A DNA stretch of 64,000 nt, taken from Melitaea cinxia. Its lineage: Eukaryota > Arthropoda > Insecta > Lepidoptera > Nymphalidae. Shown here one piece after another: positions 56,201-64,000 of this stretch. Below the pieces are notes generated by a model. The model saw only the letters and a program-made list of their open reading frames with translations. It was not told the DNA's origin and did no database searches. The DNA is taken from assembly GCF_905220565.1 (NCBI RefSeq), contig NC_059419.1, positions 1,240,001 through 1,304,000 of the forward strand, in the 5' to 3' direction. The position numbers were made by a program, and so were the translations under genes. Within the stretch, counting starts at the first letter, position 1. The number at the start of each line of letters is the position of its first letter.

Positions 56201-58414
56201 GTCATAAGCCTCTTTCCCCATGTAGAAGGATCAGAGCTTAAACCACCACGCTACTTACTGTAATACGGTTTGCTATCTGGAGGCTACATATATATTTTAC
56301 TGTTGTAATTCACTATATACTCTATATAGTCGCCGCGTTGGCGCCAGGGTCACAGGCATGGATTGTGCCTGTTGCGCTGCCGGTTGCGAGTTCGATCCTC
56401 GCACATGACAAACATTTGTATTGGCCATACAGGTGTTTACCATGATCTGGGTGTTTGTGCAGTCCTTGTGGGACTCCACACCGTGCCTCGGAGAGCACGT
56501 TAAGCCGTTGGTCCCGGTTGTTATCAAGTACACCTGATAGCGATCGTTACTCATAGTAGGGAATATATCCGCCAACCCGCATTGGAGCAGCGTGGAAGAT
56601 TAAGCTCTGATCCTTCTCCTACATGGGGAAAGAGGCCTACACCTAGTAGTGGGATATTACAGGCTAAAGCGTAGTTCACTATACTAAATATGTTGCTCAA
56701 AATTTAGAGCAACCCGACTGAGGAACTCAAACTTAAAAAAGACTACGGTAAAATGATACTCTCAAACAATCTCGTGTTTCTGTGGTTAGGTTTTTTTTTT
56801 ATAATTAGATAGGCTTGCGTTTGACCACTATTTCACCTGATGTTAAGTGAAAATGTGGTCTAGGATGGATCACGCTTACTTAGAAGTAGCCTATTCACTC
56901 GCGACTTAAAGATCCCCAGGTTGTAGCTATCCGGAAACACAGATTGGAAGAGACTTCCATTCTTTAGCCGTACGCATCAATAATGTGATAGCGAATCGCT
57001 TAGTGCGTATAGTGGGTATGTCAACTATATAAGGGCATTAGTGGGGCACATGAGCTGCGAGGGAGGGAGGGATGCAGGCGTTAATAGCTACGGTATCCGT
57101 TTACCACCAGGAGGATCGTTTGCTTATTTGCCACCGTTTTAATTTTAAAAAAAAGGTAGTTTACTTTATTCGTTTTCCTGTTTATCTGAACGTGGTTCAT
57201 AATTTGCCACCTCTGTTTAATTTAAAAAAAAAAGTGTGAAGACCTGTATATACACAGAGGTTATGTATATATACAGGTCAAACAGAGATGTATGTCGCAT
57301 TTGTTACCGGGCACCCATCATTTGCTTTATTTCTGAGTTTATTTATTGTGTTACACTGACAACGTTATCACGTTGTTAAAGCTATTGCTTTGAAAGTATT
57401 TAATCGACTTAAAAAAAAGAAGAGCAATCGACTGTTTTTTATGTAGTGTCATAAAAAAACCAACAACATTTCACTGAGAGGACCGATTTCGCTGATTGTT
57501 TTTTTAATCGAAAGGTGTTGCTTGTCATGTGTTTCCAATTAAATTTAATTGAGAGGTGGAGAGCACTTTTTGAGTTCGTTCAGTTACGCGTATTTACTTG
57601 ACTATTTTTTCGCCTACCAACATTGTATTTACTTGTCGATGTAAATGAAGTCGGTTTTTTCCTTTGCGAGCAAATACAATTATGTGTCGTCAAATTCAAA
57701 TAATTAAAAGCATGCCGCAACTATGAAAAATATAGCAGAAATGTATTGCTCTGGGTATTTGTATTGTAGCCTTGTGGGTTTTCGTATTTATTTTGTTATT
57801 TAAGGTACTGCGTTATCTGAATTTGTTAGTGTAACTTTCGATCCCGTCGTGAATATCGGGAAAAATAAATGTTGGCTTGTGTATGTAATACTATCAATCT
57901 CTACTAGACAAACTTTAGTGAAAGTAAATAATTTTCTAAAGTTAGATAGTGCTAAATGTTTGAATTTTTTTCATAAAACTAATTCGACAAACAAGCGTAC
58001 GGCTCATCAGATGGTAGTCGATTACCATAGCTTATAGACGTCTGCAAAACCAGAATCGTCGCAGGAGGACGCGACGCCCAAGAGCTCTGGTCACCTTCCT
58101 CACCACAGGAACGCAACACTGCTTGAAAGCAGTATTATTTTGCTGTGATCTTCTGTAAGGTCGAGGTACTTCCCCGGTCGGGCTGCTCCAGGTTTTGAGC
58201 AAAGTATTTCCTGCTGTACCCTACCTCAATGAAATGTTAGTTACAATCAACTCACCTTATAGTTATTATTATTGTGGCACGTTGGCGACTGTTTCTTTTC
58301 CCTGGTTCCGTAAACAGCACACGCCGCTAGAGCGACGCCCACGCCCACACCCACAGCTATGGTGGGCTGAACTCTAAACGCCTGCTCCCTTATCTTCGTC
58401 AAGATCGCCGGCAT
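38483..58414 (-). CDS. Abcd1: ABCD1/2-type peroxisomal ABC half-transporter, 13 exons seen, C-terminus missing (gene overview)
   Basis: Thirteen minus-strand exons (each listed separately) join in phase, with GT donors and AG acceptors throughout, to give about 708 residues. Members of this family are half-transporters of the peroxisomal membrane that import very-long-chain fatty acyl-CoAs for beta-oxidation. The product resembles human ALDP/ABCD1-ABCD2 more than ABCD3: examples are the segments around [57 protein letters not shown] and YALLDECTSAVS. A Walker A near residue 535, against about 507 in human ABCD1, fits a longer N-terminal half. The last 60 to 70 residues after the H-loop were not found between here and the window start. 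Introns hold many mobile elements and three tandem arrays placed on splice junctions. Identification is firm; the ABCD1 versus ABCD2 distinction is not meaningful for an insect single-copy gene. Confidence 0.93.
38819..43335 (-). repeat. Tandem array: 35 copies of the ABC-signature exon end plus splice donor
   Basis: The canonical unit is 124 bp: 86 bp of exon 12 3' end (encoding [19 protein letters not shown] and [10 protein letters not shown]) plus a 38-bp spacer. The spacer begins with the donor GTGAGT and continues as AGTGCTC heptamers ending in GTGCAC. Donor positions run from 43252 (the real exon) to 38861, 35 in all. The 34 intervals are 22 of 124, 8 of 145, 2 of 117, and one each of 131 and 138 bp; they sum exactly to 4391 bp. 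Cores are almost identical except for the three nearest the low-coordinate end. Read through without splicing, every unit meets TGA after FYHR. The array lies within intron 12 of the ABCD gene. Confidence 0.97.
43252..43476 (-). CDS. Abcd1: ABCD exon 12: ABC signature motif; 3' end amplified downstream
   Basis: The 225-nt exon has acceptor TGTTCCAG and donor CAG|GTGAGT, and covers about residues 592-667. It reads [83 protein letters not shown] is the ABC signature that completes the ATP site of the partner half. If this donor is skipped, the frame meets TGA at once (AGG TGA), so the first donor must be used. The last 80-odd bases and the donor recur 34 more times in the following intron. Confidence 0.95.
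43720..43866 (-). CDS. Abcd1: ABCD exon 11: NBD segment with a Cys/His-rich insertion, Q-loop
   Basis: The 147-nt exon covers about residues 543-592. It opens with SLFRIISGLWPVFGGEL, as in human SLFRILGGLWPTYGGVL, and closes with PVMFYIPQR, the Q-loop. Between them it reads PRPCECAHCAGEPHAPPHCS, about 18 residues longer than human ABCD1 and containing four Cys and three His. The GTGGGG donor is weaker than the others in this gene, but phase and the next exon fit. Confidence 0.93.
44500..44805 (+). mobile_element. RTE-type LINE C-terminus and 3' end, decayed
   Basis: The plus strand encodes VIDIAHRISKLKWQWADHLY and, after frameshifts and stops, pieces like WMRIAENQDAWRELGKPIS. This is the KLKWQWAGH...W...A...W...LGEAYVQQW block seen at the end of lepidopteran RTE-like proteins. 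The end GTCCAGCAGTGGACTGCAAT is the same tail found on many SINE-like copies in the window. Confidence 0.7.
45067..45220 (-). CDS. Abcd1: ABCD exon 10: Walker A
   Basis: The 154-nt exon has acceptor TCATGCAG and donor GTAAGT, and covers about residues 492-543. It reads [59 protein letters not shown] is the Walker A P-loop that binds ATP phosphates, and the final Ser codon is split with exon 11. Confidence 0.97.
45604..45990. repeat. 41-bp minisatellite in ABCD intron 9
   Basis: About nine imperfect copies of a 41-bp unit (plus-strand core AGTGTCGGGCAGTGTGCGGT then AGTGTACGGTAAGCGTTCGCT) end close to the exon 9 donor at 46001. The unit shares no obvious sequence with the two exon-derived arrays. 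Confidence 0.9.
46002..46161 (-). CDS. Abcd1: ABCD exon 9, full copy; its 5' end is duplicated upstream
   Basis: Using the acceptor nearest the unique sequence (TGTGCGCAG), the exon is 160 nt and covers residues 439-492. It reads EIVTLAGYATRVSDMLVVFG, EVARGRCVRAVHVAPAPAAG, FTVTFRDKQPVPMG, and ends at a GTGCGT donor. It matches human [20 protein letters not shown]. Six further copies of the acceptor plus the first 90-odd coding bases lie upstream (array 46060-47130). Acceptors at 46314, 46467, 46620 and 46773 are also in frame with this exon. Which acceptor is used cannot be read from DNA. The donor lies about 10 bases from a 41-bp minisatellite. Confidence 0.9.
46060..47130 (-). repeat. Tandem array: 7 copies of the exon-9 acceptor and exon 5' end
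   Basis: Units of 153 bp (one of 151) contain the acceptor (GTGTGTGCGCAG), about 95 bp of exon 9 start (EIVTLAGYATRVSDMLVVFG, EVARGRCVRA), a short (GCGT)n and (GT)n tract, and the sequence TCGCAACCGACTCCATAGAC. Exon-first bases lie at 46161, 46314, 46467, 46620, 46773, 46924 and 47077. As 153 is divisible by 3 and the spacer is open, the five lowest-coordinate copies form one uninterrupted frame. The 151-bp step (46773 to 46924) breaks it. Confidence 0.95.
47127..47262. repeat. (CGCA)n microsatellite beside the exon-9 array
   Basis: About 30 copies of the tetramer CGCA, with a few substitutions, follow a short CA tract. The same CA plus CGCA composition occurs in miniature in each unit of the neighbouring array, so the tract probably belongs to the same expansion history. 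Confidence 0.9.
47764..47870 (-). CDS. Abcd1: ABCD exon 8: helix before the nucleotide-binding domain
   Basis: The 107-nt exon covers about residues 403-438, phase 0 at the GTACAT donor. It reads SAGEGISARTEYMTTSRNLL then NSAADAIERLMSSYK. Human ABCD1 has [20 protein letters not shown] followed by RIMSSYK. It leads directly into the EIVTLAGYATRV segment of exon 9. Confidence 0.95.
47986..48325 (-). mobile_element. tRNA-derived SINE (family A), full length, in ABCD intron 7
   Basis: This is the reverse-complement copy: tail at 47986, body through GGGACCGACGGCTTAATGTG, and the head ends GTGACCGTTGCGCCAACGCG. A run of G at 48169-48180 has expanded within the body. Confidence 0.88.
48549..48723 (-). 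CDS. Abcd1: ABCD exon 7: late transmembrane helices
   Basis: The 175-nt exon has a CTTCCAG acceptor and covers about residues 345-403. It includes [40 protein letters not shown] and PILTGTR. It matches human ABCD1 around [20 protein letters not shown]. Confidence 0.95.
49587..49759 (-). CDS. Abcd1: ABCD exon 6: EAA-like motif
   Basis: The 173-nt exon covers residues 287-344 and ends in phase 0 at a GTAAGT donor. It includes LLRMLSPRFGALAGEEARMK and [20 protein letters not shown]. The latter is the EAA-like motif of ABCD transporters (human HSRVVANSEEIAFYGGHE), which couples the membrane domain to the nucleotide-binding domain. Confidence 0.96.
50254..50393 (-). CDS. Abcd1: ABCD exon 5: loop with the LTEDV motif
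   Basis: The 140-nt exon covers about residues 240-287. It begins with the second half of an Arg codon followed by LTEDVSVFTQSVAHLYSSLT, then KPCFDLLLIVLTLASYSNKM. Human ABCD1 has [20 protein letters not shown] at the same place. The LTEDV loop is a family hallmark. Confidence 0.95.
50753..50984 (-). CDS. Abcd1: ABCD exon 4: transmembrane domain, [15 protein letters not shown] segment
   Basis: The 232-nt exon has an acceptor of the form TTTCCAG and a GTGAGT donor, and encodes about residues 163-240. It holds [53 protein letters not shown]. These are nearly collinear with human ABCD1 ([48 protein letters not shown]). It is one of the strongest family matches in the window. Confidence 0.96.
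51883..51925. repeat. (GATAAT)/(GAT)n microsatellite
   Basis: It follows directly the tail of a SINE-like element (AGGCTGTAATGATGATAATG), a typical place for tail expansion. (TTA)n at 19417-19441 and a poly-C run at 60293-60309 are similar simple tracts. Confidence 0.9.
52203..52404 (-). CDS. Abcd1: ABCD exon 3: start of the transmembrane domain
   Basis: The exon runs from an AG acceptor at 52405 to a GTAAGT donor, 202 nt, phase 0 in and 1 out, residues 96-163. It reads EDADETQSVEEHVPGLNLEF and then LRQLVSLARIMVPGF, with RSHEVALLAVHTVCLFSRT and FLSIYVASLEGSIG after it. This matches the ABCD1 segment with LLFPRVLCRETGLLALHS and SRTFLSVYVARLDG, the region of the first conserved transmembrane helices. 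Confidence 0.93.
52548..52715 (+). mobile_element. SINE family A head without the usual body
   Basis: The head and B box (GCGGGTTCGATCCCCACACA) and CGAACATTTGTATCGG are present, then the sequence departs into GT-rich DNA. It is a 3'-truncated copy in ABCD intron 2. Confidence 0.75.
53722..53847 (-). CDS. Abcd1: ABCD exon 2: Cys-rich N-terminal linker
   Basis: The 126-nt exon is phase 0 at both ends (acceptor TTATTCCAG, donor GTAAGT) and encodes residues 54-95. It has no membrane segment. It contains TCGGSCGAEQCALCRG, four cysteines within about 13 residues, followed by an acidic stretch. The N-terminal linker of ABCD proteins is poorly conserved, so the call rests on splice phase and position between exons 1 and 3. 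Confidence 0.75.
54700..56092 (-). mobile_element. Jockey/CR1-like LINE, 5'-truncated, open reverse transcriptase
   Basis: A continuous minus-strand frame (54746-56023, extendable upstream) begins within the RT domain at NYRHISILSTLGKVFESLV. It continues with NENQHGFVKGKSVNTNL, LYTDFSKAFDRVPHQ, GVPQGSHLGPILFNIFVNDL and VPSLYADDLKLWKVI. Its C-terminus includes VLEYGSVVWRPHYACHILRI. The YADD catalytic box is intact. There is no endonuclease or ORF1. The 3' end carries an (ATT)n tail (54710-54735). The 5' junction shows three 20-bp copies of CCTGTAGTTACTGAAATAGG. It sits in ABCD intron 1 in the gene's orientation. Confidence 0.9.
56332..56672 (+). mobile_element. tRNA-derived SINE (family A), full length, in ABCD intron 1
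   Basis: The head CGCGTTGGCGCCAGGGTCAC, B box GTTCGATCCTCGC, the usual body and the tail TAGTAGTGGGATATTACAGG are all present. Confidence 0.88.
56790..57150 (-). mobile_element. Degenerate LINE C-terminal/3' UTR fragment
   Basis: The minus strand near 56995-56935 encodes LMRTAKEWKSLPICVSG, resembling the conserved AKEWNSLPASVFP end of many lepidopteran LINE proteins. Flanking sequence resembles LINE 3' UTR. No long frame survives. Confidence 0.5.
57247..57285. repeat. Short hairpin GACCTGTATATA...TATATACAGGTC
   Basis: Arms of about 12 to 14 bp enclose CACAGAGGTTATG-type sequence. It lies between SINE and DNA-element copies in ABCD intron 1. No terminator or RNA function is evident. Confidence 0.8.
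58256..58414 (-). CDS. Abcd1: ABCD exon 1: start codon and N-terminal membrane segment
   Basis: The exon encodes residues 1-53, from an ATG at 58414 to a GTGAGT donor, and ends in phase 0. It starts MPAILTKIREQAFRVQP and continues with a hydrophobic, Gly/Val/Ala-rich stretch (IAVGVGVGVALAACAVYG, residues 19-36). This fits the first membrane or peroxisome-targeting helix of ABCD proteins. The ATG is chosen because it opens the frame directly before the hydrophobic segment, as in family members. Confidence 0.85.
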
Positions 58415-58489
58415 TTTGTATTATATCCTTAACTTATATAATATTGTGTATTTACATATATTTGGGCGTTCTAGTTATATTTAAGAGAT

Positions 58490-58620
58490 CGTTTCAACCT
58501 GTGTTTGATCACAGACCGGCGGAAGTGGCCAACTTTTTATATATATATAATTATTTTCAATCTGTTACGTTGTAGTTATTTGCACGTGTTCTGTCGCCTC
58601 CATTTTTCTGTAACAAGAGA
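58490..58620 (-). promoter_or_regulatory. Candidate promoter region of the ABCD gene
   Basis: About 120 to 135 bases upstream of the ABCD ATG, the minus strand carries a TATA-like run (TATATATATAAAAAG, about 58533-58547). It is followed by GC-richer sequence with an ACTTCCG ETS-like site, and a CACGTG E-box lies further upstream near 58582. Transcription start and use are inferred from position only. The TATA-like run could be simple AT microsatellite. Confidence 0.35.
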
Positions 58621-59199
58621 AAGAGATATTTATAATACAGTCGTAAATTTATGTTTATAAGGGTTGAAAGTTGTAGGTATATTTATTACTAAGAACGGAA
58701 AAATATATATTTATAATAAACTAGCTGTGCCCGCGGCTTCGCCCGCGTTGATATCAGTGTGTCACAAAGTTTTCCAATAACACAGCAAACTTCCAGTGAA
58801 ACTATTATCAAAATCGGCTTAGCCGTTCCGTAAACCTTCCTCTTGAAGCCCTCTCTCCATTGGTGAAACTGCATGAAAATCCGTTCAATAGATTTCGAGG
58901 GAATCGATCACATACACTTTTGGGGACTTTGTTTTATAATACACTAAGTGTTACCCGCGACTACGCTCGCATGGTTATGAAGATATGCATTACTATTAAG
59001 ATGTTTAACGCAATTATTTTTTTATTTCAGTCACTTGAAATGCTTATCACACTGGGTGACTTTTTAAAAGCCACAATTTAGTAAAATTTAATAGTTATAT
59101 TTATAAAACCTCTCTATACACCACATTTTTAGTTTTATTTTCAGGCTGCAGTATAAAAAACCTATCAGGCGAACTTATAGCTGTTGTAAATGTTTCATA

Positions 59200-60235
59200 C
59201 AAACTATCAACCCCAATCAAACCCCCTTAGCGGTGGAATATCGCAAAATCCGTTCTTAGCGGACGTCTACTAACTATAATCTACCTCCCTGCCAAATTTA
59301 ATCTTTGTCCATCCTGGACGGATGGGACCATCCACCGATTTTTGAGTTCTCGCGATGAGTGAGTCAGTGACCTTTCTTTTTTATATATATACATTGCTAT
59401 GTATTTATATAAAAAAGATTTAGACAACTTCTCACCATCTAAAGAGCGTACATTTTAAATTTCAAGTCTCTTACTTCAAAAACGTGGGACTTTCACACAA
59501 AACTTCCAACCGCCCTTTTACACCCTTAGGGGTCCAATTTCGTAAAATCCGTTCTTAGCGGATGTCTACGCCTTATAAGGAGCCATCCTCCCAAATTTCA
59601 AGTTTTTGGTGTTATAGTTTCGGAGATTTCGTGATGAGTGAGTCAACCTACCATCCCCCGTTTTAACCCCAAAAGGGTATTGATTTCTAAAGATACATTA
59701 TTTGGACACCTTCTCGCTATCTATAGAGTATACATTTTAAATTTCAAGTCTCTTACTTCTAAAACATAGGACTTTCATACAAACTTTCAACCCCCGTTTT
59801 ACCCCCTTAGGGGTCGAGTTTCATAAAATTCATTCTTAGCGGTAATTTATGCCCTATAAGGAGCCTACTTGCTAAATTTCAAGTTTGTAGGTGTTATAGT
59901 TTCGGAGATTTCGTGATCAGTGAGTCAACCTACCATCCCCCGTTTTAACCCCAAAAAGGAGTTGATTTCTTAAGATACATTATTTGGACACCTTTTCACC
60001 ATCTATAAAGCTTACATTTTAAATTTCAAGTCTCTTATTTCAAAAACATAGGACTTTCATACAAACTTCCAACCCCCGTTTTACCCCCTTAGGGGTCGAG
60101 TTTTGTAAAATCCGTTCTTAGCGGATGCCTACGTCTTATCCTGGAGCCTACTTGCCAAATTTCAAGTTTATACGTGTTATAGTTTCGGAGATTTCGTGAT
60201 GAGTGAGTGACCTTTCGCTTTTATATATATTATAG
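59200..60235. repeat. About 281-bp tandem repeat, 3 to 4 copies
   Basis: The landmark GACAACTTCTCACCATCTA / GGACACCTTCTCGCTATCTA / GGACACCTTTTCACCATCTA occurs at about 59422, 59701 and 59983. Each copy has CCCCTTAGGGGTC and GGAGATTTCGTGATGAGTGA. The array lies within an interspersed element beginning CTAGCTGTGCCCGCGGCTTC at 58722, upstream of the ABCD promoter. Confidence 0.85.
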
Positions 60236-60692
60236 AAGATAAATGACCCCGCAAACGTTGTTTTGCCATGTATGTTATTAATCCCTTTAATCCCCCCCCC
60301 CCCCCCCCGTATAACTTATGGGTATGAAAAATCATCTATTTTACATACCCATAAGTTAAGTTTAAGGATTCGATTATTAAGTTTTGGATTCGATTCTCAG
60401 ACCTACCCGATATGCACACAGAATTTCATAAAAATTGGTCCAGCCGTTGGAGGAGTATTTTAACTAACATTGTTTTTTGAATTTTATATATAAGATATAT
60501 TAAATAGTTTATTTAAAATTAATAATTTATTTAAAATTAATAAAATACGAGAGTATAAGATAAGCAGTGCAGAAAAAACAATAGTTGCACTTTACGATCT
60601 AAAATACAAATTTAGTAACAGTGATTAAGTAGTTACAAAATTGTACGAAAGTTTTACATAAAAAACTGCAATTGATATAAAATATCTCCCAT

Positions 60693-61910
60693 TTAAGAGC
60701 CATTTCACAATTTTACGCTCTGCAAGTTTAGGTAAATTTGGTCGCATCGCGCGAGTCGTACGAGCCGCGCGATCTTTGTGCTAGTACGTATAGTGTGACA
60801 ACCAAAAGACCATCGTGATCATTTTCTGATGTATAATAAAAATTATAACTATGGTATAAAATGTTTTTTACATAATTAATTTGTTAAAAATTTCAAGTAT
60901 GTTATATAACAACAGTCAATAAATTTAAAATAAAATTAAAAAAATCAATTTTATGAAACAATTTTTTTAAATTGATTTAGTTTTTTCAGTTTACGAATGA
61001 ATCTAATATTTACGATATGAATAAAAAAGCATTTAATGACATCGACACCGACAAACATATTAATTAACAAATAACAAGACAAACAGATTGAAATGCCTAT
61101 TTGTATTGATAGTGTGAGAAAAGAAAATTAAATTATACATTTGTTTACAGAAATTATCATTATATTATTTTACAGTCATTTTCGTAATATGTTTATTTTA
61201 TTTATATTTTATTATGAAAGTATCAAATGCGTTTTATCCGCTATAACAACAGGCGCTTGGCGCGTGTGAGCGAAAGAGACGGCTGCGCAGAATTTGGCGT
61301 GGACCTTACCTCTAAGAGCGCTAGCGCTCGACTGATTTACCGGGCTTGATGCGTGGCAATATATACTATCTTTTTATTATTTAATATAAAATGTATTAAA
61401 AATAATTACATCTTTTAATTATTTTTTTTTGTATTCCTTAATGATGTAAGTTTACTTTGATGAAGATAGTTCGTTAAAATTTCTTAGTTTTCTAAGAGAA
61501 ATATCGCTTTTAAAATTGTACTTATTTGGAAAATATTCGTAACTTTACATTTTTTTTTATCGTTTAACAGAGATACAAATGGAATAAAAATCTATGATAG
61601 TGGACAACAAAATTATATTCCACATATTATGATATTTTTTTAAAATGGTTTCAACGTAGAGGTTATTGAAAAGTAGGACTTCAAAGTATACATTGCGACC
61701 GTTTACCCAGGGAGGAGGCTGATGAAAAGGTTAATAATTTTATACACATAATATAAATCAAAATTCTGATCTGACTATGGACTACAACAAAGGTTGCTCT
61801 ATTATATTTCAAGAATATAAATTACATTATTGCATCCAACACTGAGATTAACGACGTCAAAATATTACAATTTCGCGGATTGTTACCGATTTTTGTGAAA
61901 TGGCTCTTAA
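60693..61910. mobile_element. TTAA-flanked 1.2-kb inverted-repeat element
   Basis: TTAA at 60693 is followed by GAGCCATTTCACAA, and the right end is TTGTGAAATGGCTC followed by TTAA at 61907. The interior is AT-rich with two GC islands (near 60738-60780 and 61250-61340). TTAA duplication suggests piggyBac-type transposition, although the termini lack the usual CC start. No transposase is seen. Confidence 0.65.
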
Positions 61911-64000
61911 CGTATTGTCAGATTGTAAGATATGAACGAATTAAACAATATTTACATTATGATAATAGTGTTTTTTCTGAGACAAGAAAAAGAACCCACT
62001 ACAAATATCTGATAATCGTAAGTCATGTCACTTTGTATCGGTGTGTTTTTTTTTAAATTTTTCTAAATAAATAAATAAAATTTAAACAGAATTGATATAA
62101 TTATTACATCATAATGCTGTTTTTTTTTAAACGAACTGCTTCAAATACACATATTACATTGAGGTATAACTCAATAACTTCTCATCAAATCTTGCTCAAA
62201 TTTAAATGGGTTCACGTAAAAAGCACCAGCTTTCGAAAAAAAAAAAGAATCAGCCTAATCGGTATACCCAATAAATACTTATGAATAAAAGCACATAAAA
62301 AATAAAATCTAATTGAAAACTTTCTACTTTTTTTTTAATTCGGTTTAAATAAGTAAACGCTTTAAACTCAACTGGCCATCGTAAGATTATCTCCTGTGTC
62401 GGGGGTCCGGAAACACACATGATATACAAGCACAAACCCCCATACCACGATATATGTACATGTATGGCCTATAAAAATGTTTGTGAATGTTTATGAGATT
62501 GAACTCACGACCGCAAGTGCAACAACCAGTCATAAATTATTTATAAAAAGTAAATATATACGTTACGATCATTTTAAAACTAATATTTAAAGTGTAAACA
62601 TTCATTAGCATTTATTAGAGTAGTCGTGTGACTTCAAGGCTAAACATTGATGCAACTAGGTGATTCTGAAAGGTGTTTTTGGTTACCTTTAGTTATTTAA
62701 AACACTTCAAAATGTCGTAATTATAATAATAATAAATACTCTTTATTGTACACCACAAAGAAACATTACAAAAAAAAGTGATACATGCAAAGAAAGATGT
62801 ACAAAGGCGGTCTTATCGCTAAGAACGATTTCTTCCAGACAACCTTTGGGCGTAGGACATGGCGTCGTATTGTTTAATTTTTAACTTTTGCTCTTTTAGC
62901 TCCATTGAAGCCACTTAATCATAACATCGGCCCACAAAAAAAAGTAATCAGCACCTTGGCCCACACTTATCCAGGCCCACACTTATTTCGATGCGCTGAA
63001 TCCGAATTTGGGGTCTACACATATTACAGTTTTGAGTAAATTCTAAAAAACCGCCAAAATTTGGTAATCTTAATAAATACATTTATGCAAATGAAAATTG
63101 CATAAATGCATTTTAATATATACAGATAAATATAATAATGAATTATAATATATATATAGATAAACTCTTATATAGTAAAAAAAAAATTTATAAAATGTTG
63201 ACAAGCGTTAATTCCGCCGATAAACTGTCGCACAGTTTGGCGGGTTAAAAAATTGTTAAATTATTTGTTCCAAATAAAAAATGTATTATTTATTTATTTA
63301 TTTCATTTAGAATGTTTTACAAAATTTATAATGTCAGATTCTTGAGACCGTATAAAAAAATATTATTTCAAACACTATTTACACAAATCTAATCCATTCA
63401 TTCAACTATAATCAAATTGAGAATCCTCCTCCTTTTGTAAACTCAGATTAAAAATAATTTAAAATGAATCTGATTTGACAGATCAGTATCAATCCAGTCT
63501 ATCGCAGTCCACCGCTGGACGTAGACCTCACCAAGTTCGCGCCAGACATCCCGGTCTTCCGCAATCCTCATCCATCCTACACCGGCAATCCTACGTAGAG
63601 ACTTAGACAGACACGAAGAAATAATCTTAACATCCTTTTTTATCATTTCATCTAAACCAGTTTTAATAATAAAAATGGATACAAAAAGCTTTGACATGTA
63701 CCTACATCTACAAAAATGCAACTATAATTCCTTATAACTCAAAATTAAATACACATATATTAATATTAACATTTTATTTCATAATAATAATGCTAATGGT
63801 TATGATTATAAATACACTCGTAACAAAAAGTTTTCGATTCGTATATATTTTTATACTTTGTCTTATTATTATGAAACTAACATTCCACCCGCGGCTTCTT
63901 TGATTCAAGCAATTTCGCTTTTTCCGTTTAGTCTATGTTACTCAAAAGCCGCCTACTCTGATAATCTCCTTAGCGGCCGTCTATTATCATGTGAGACTCG
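61911..64000. other. Mostly gene-less AT-rich DNA
   Basis: It contains a LINE 3' tail (62740-62880, minus) and an RTE-LINE C-terminal tail on the minus strand (63490-63625, encoding SLRRIAGVGWMRIAEDRDVW and RELGEVYVQRW). Otherwise nothing is supported. Confidence 0.6.

Noticed and set aside
58563..58602. Short upstream ATG frame (MEATEHVQITTT) before the ABCD start
   Set aside because: It lies upstream of the candidate TATA-like run, so it is probably not in the transcript.

Overview
The window is eukaryotic nuclear DNA, most likely from a moth or butterfly. It is AT-rich and intron-rich, has GT-AG splice sites, and is crowded with SINE, LINE and DNA-transposon copies of the kind familiar from Lepidoptera. 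There are no operons, ribosome binding sites or CRISPR arrays. The species assignment is inference; the exon structures and repeats are read directly from the sequence.

Two protein genes can be supported, both on the minus strand. The larger, from 58414 down to 38483, is an ABCD1/ABCD2-type (ALDP-like) peroxisomal ABC half-transporter. Thirteen coding exons can be joined in phase to give about 708 residues, with transmembrane helices, the EAA-like motif, Walker A, Q-loop, ABC signature, Walker B and H-loop in the right order. The last 60 to 70 residues were not found. The second gene is represented by one first exon (5585-5900) of an activin/inhibin-beta-like TGF-beta ligand. There is one convincing tRNA gene, tRNA-Ser(GCT), at 12817-12898 on the minus strand.

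The exceptional feature is inside the ABCD gene. The 3' end of the exon carrying the ABC signature motif, together with its splice donor, is present 35 times in tandem (38819-43335). The 5' end of another exon, with its splice acceptor, is present seven times in tandem (about 46060-47130), mostly in steps of 153 bp that keep the reading frame. A third, 41-bp minisatellite (45604-45990) abuts the donor of that same exon. So three tandem arrays sit directly on splice junctions of one gene, and two of them duplicate the junctions themselves.

The rest is mobile-element territory. It holds an RTE-like LINE with a single in-frame stop (27187-28920), a jockey/CR1-like LINE inside ABCD intron 1 (54700-56090), and a restriction-endonuclease-like LINE C-terminus in a composite with tRNA-like and inverted-repeat sequence (8437-9690). 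It also holds several SINE families with different heads but LINE-related tails, about eight copies of an ACCGACTTC-ended element, a TTAA-flanked 1.2-kb inverted-repeat element (60693-61910), pogo/Tigger remains, and a 281-bp tandem repeat upstream of the ABCD promoter. Striking fold-back sequences include a perfect 57-bp-arm palindrome at 18287-18402.
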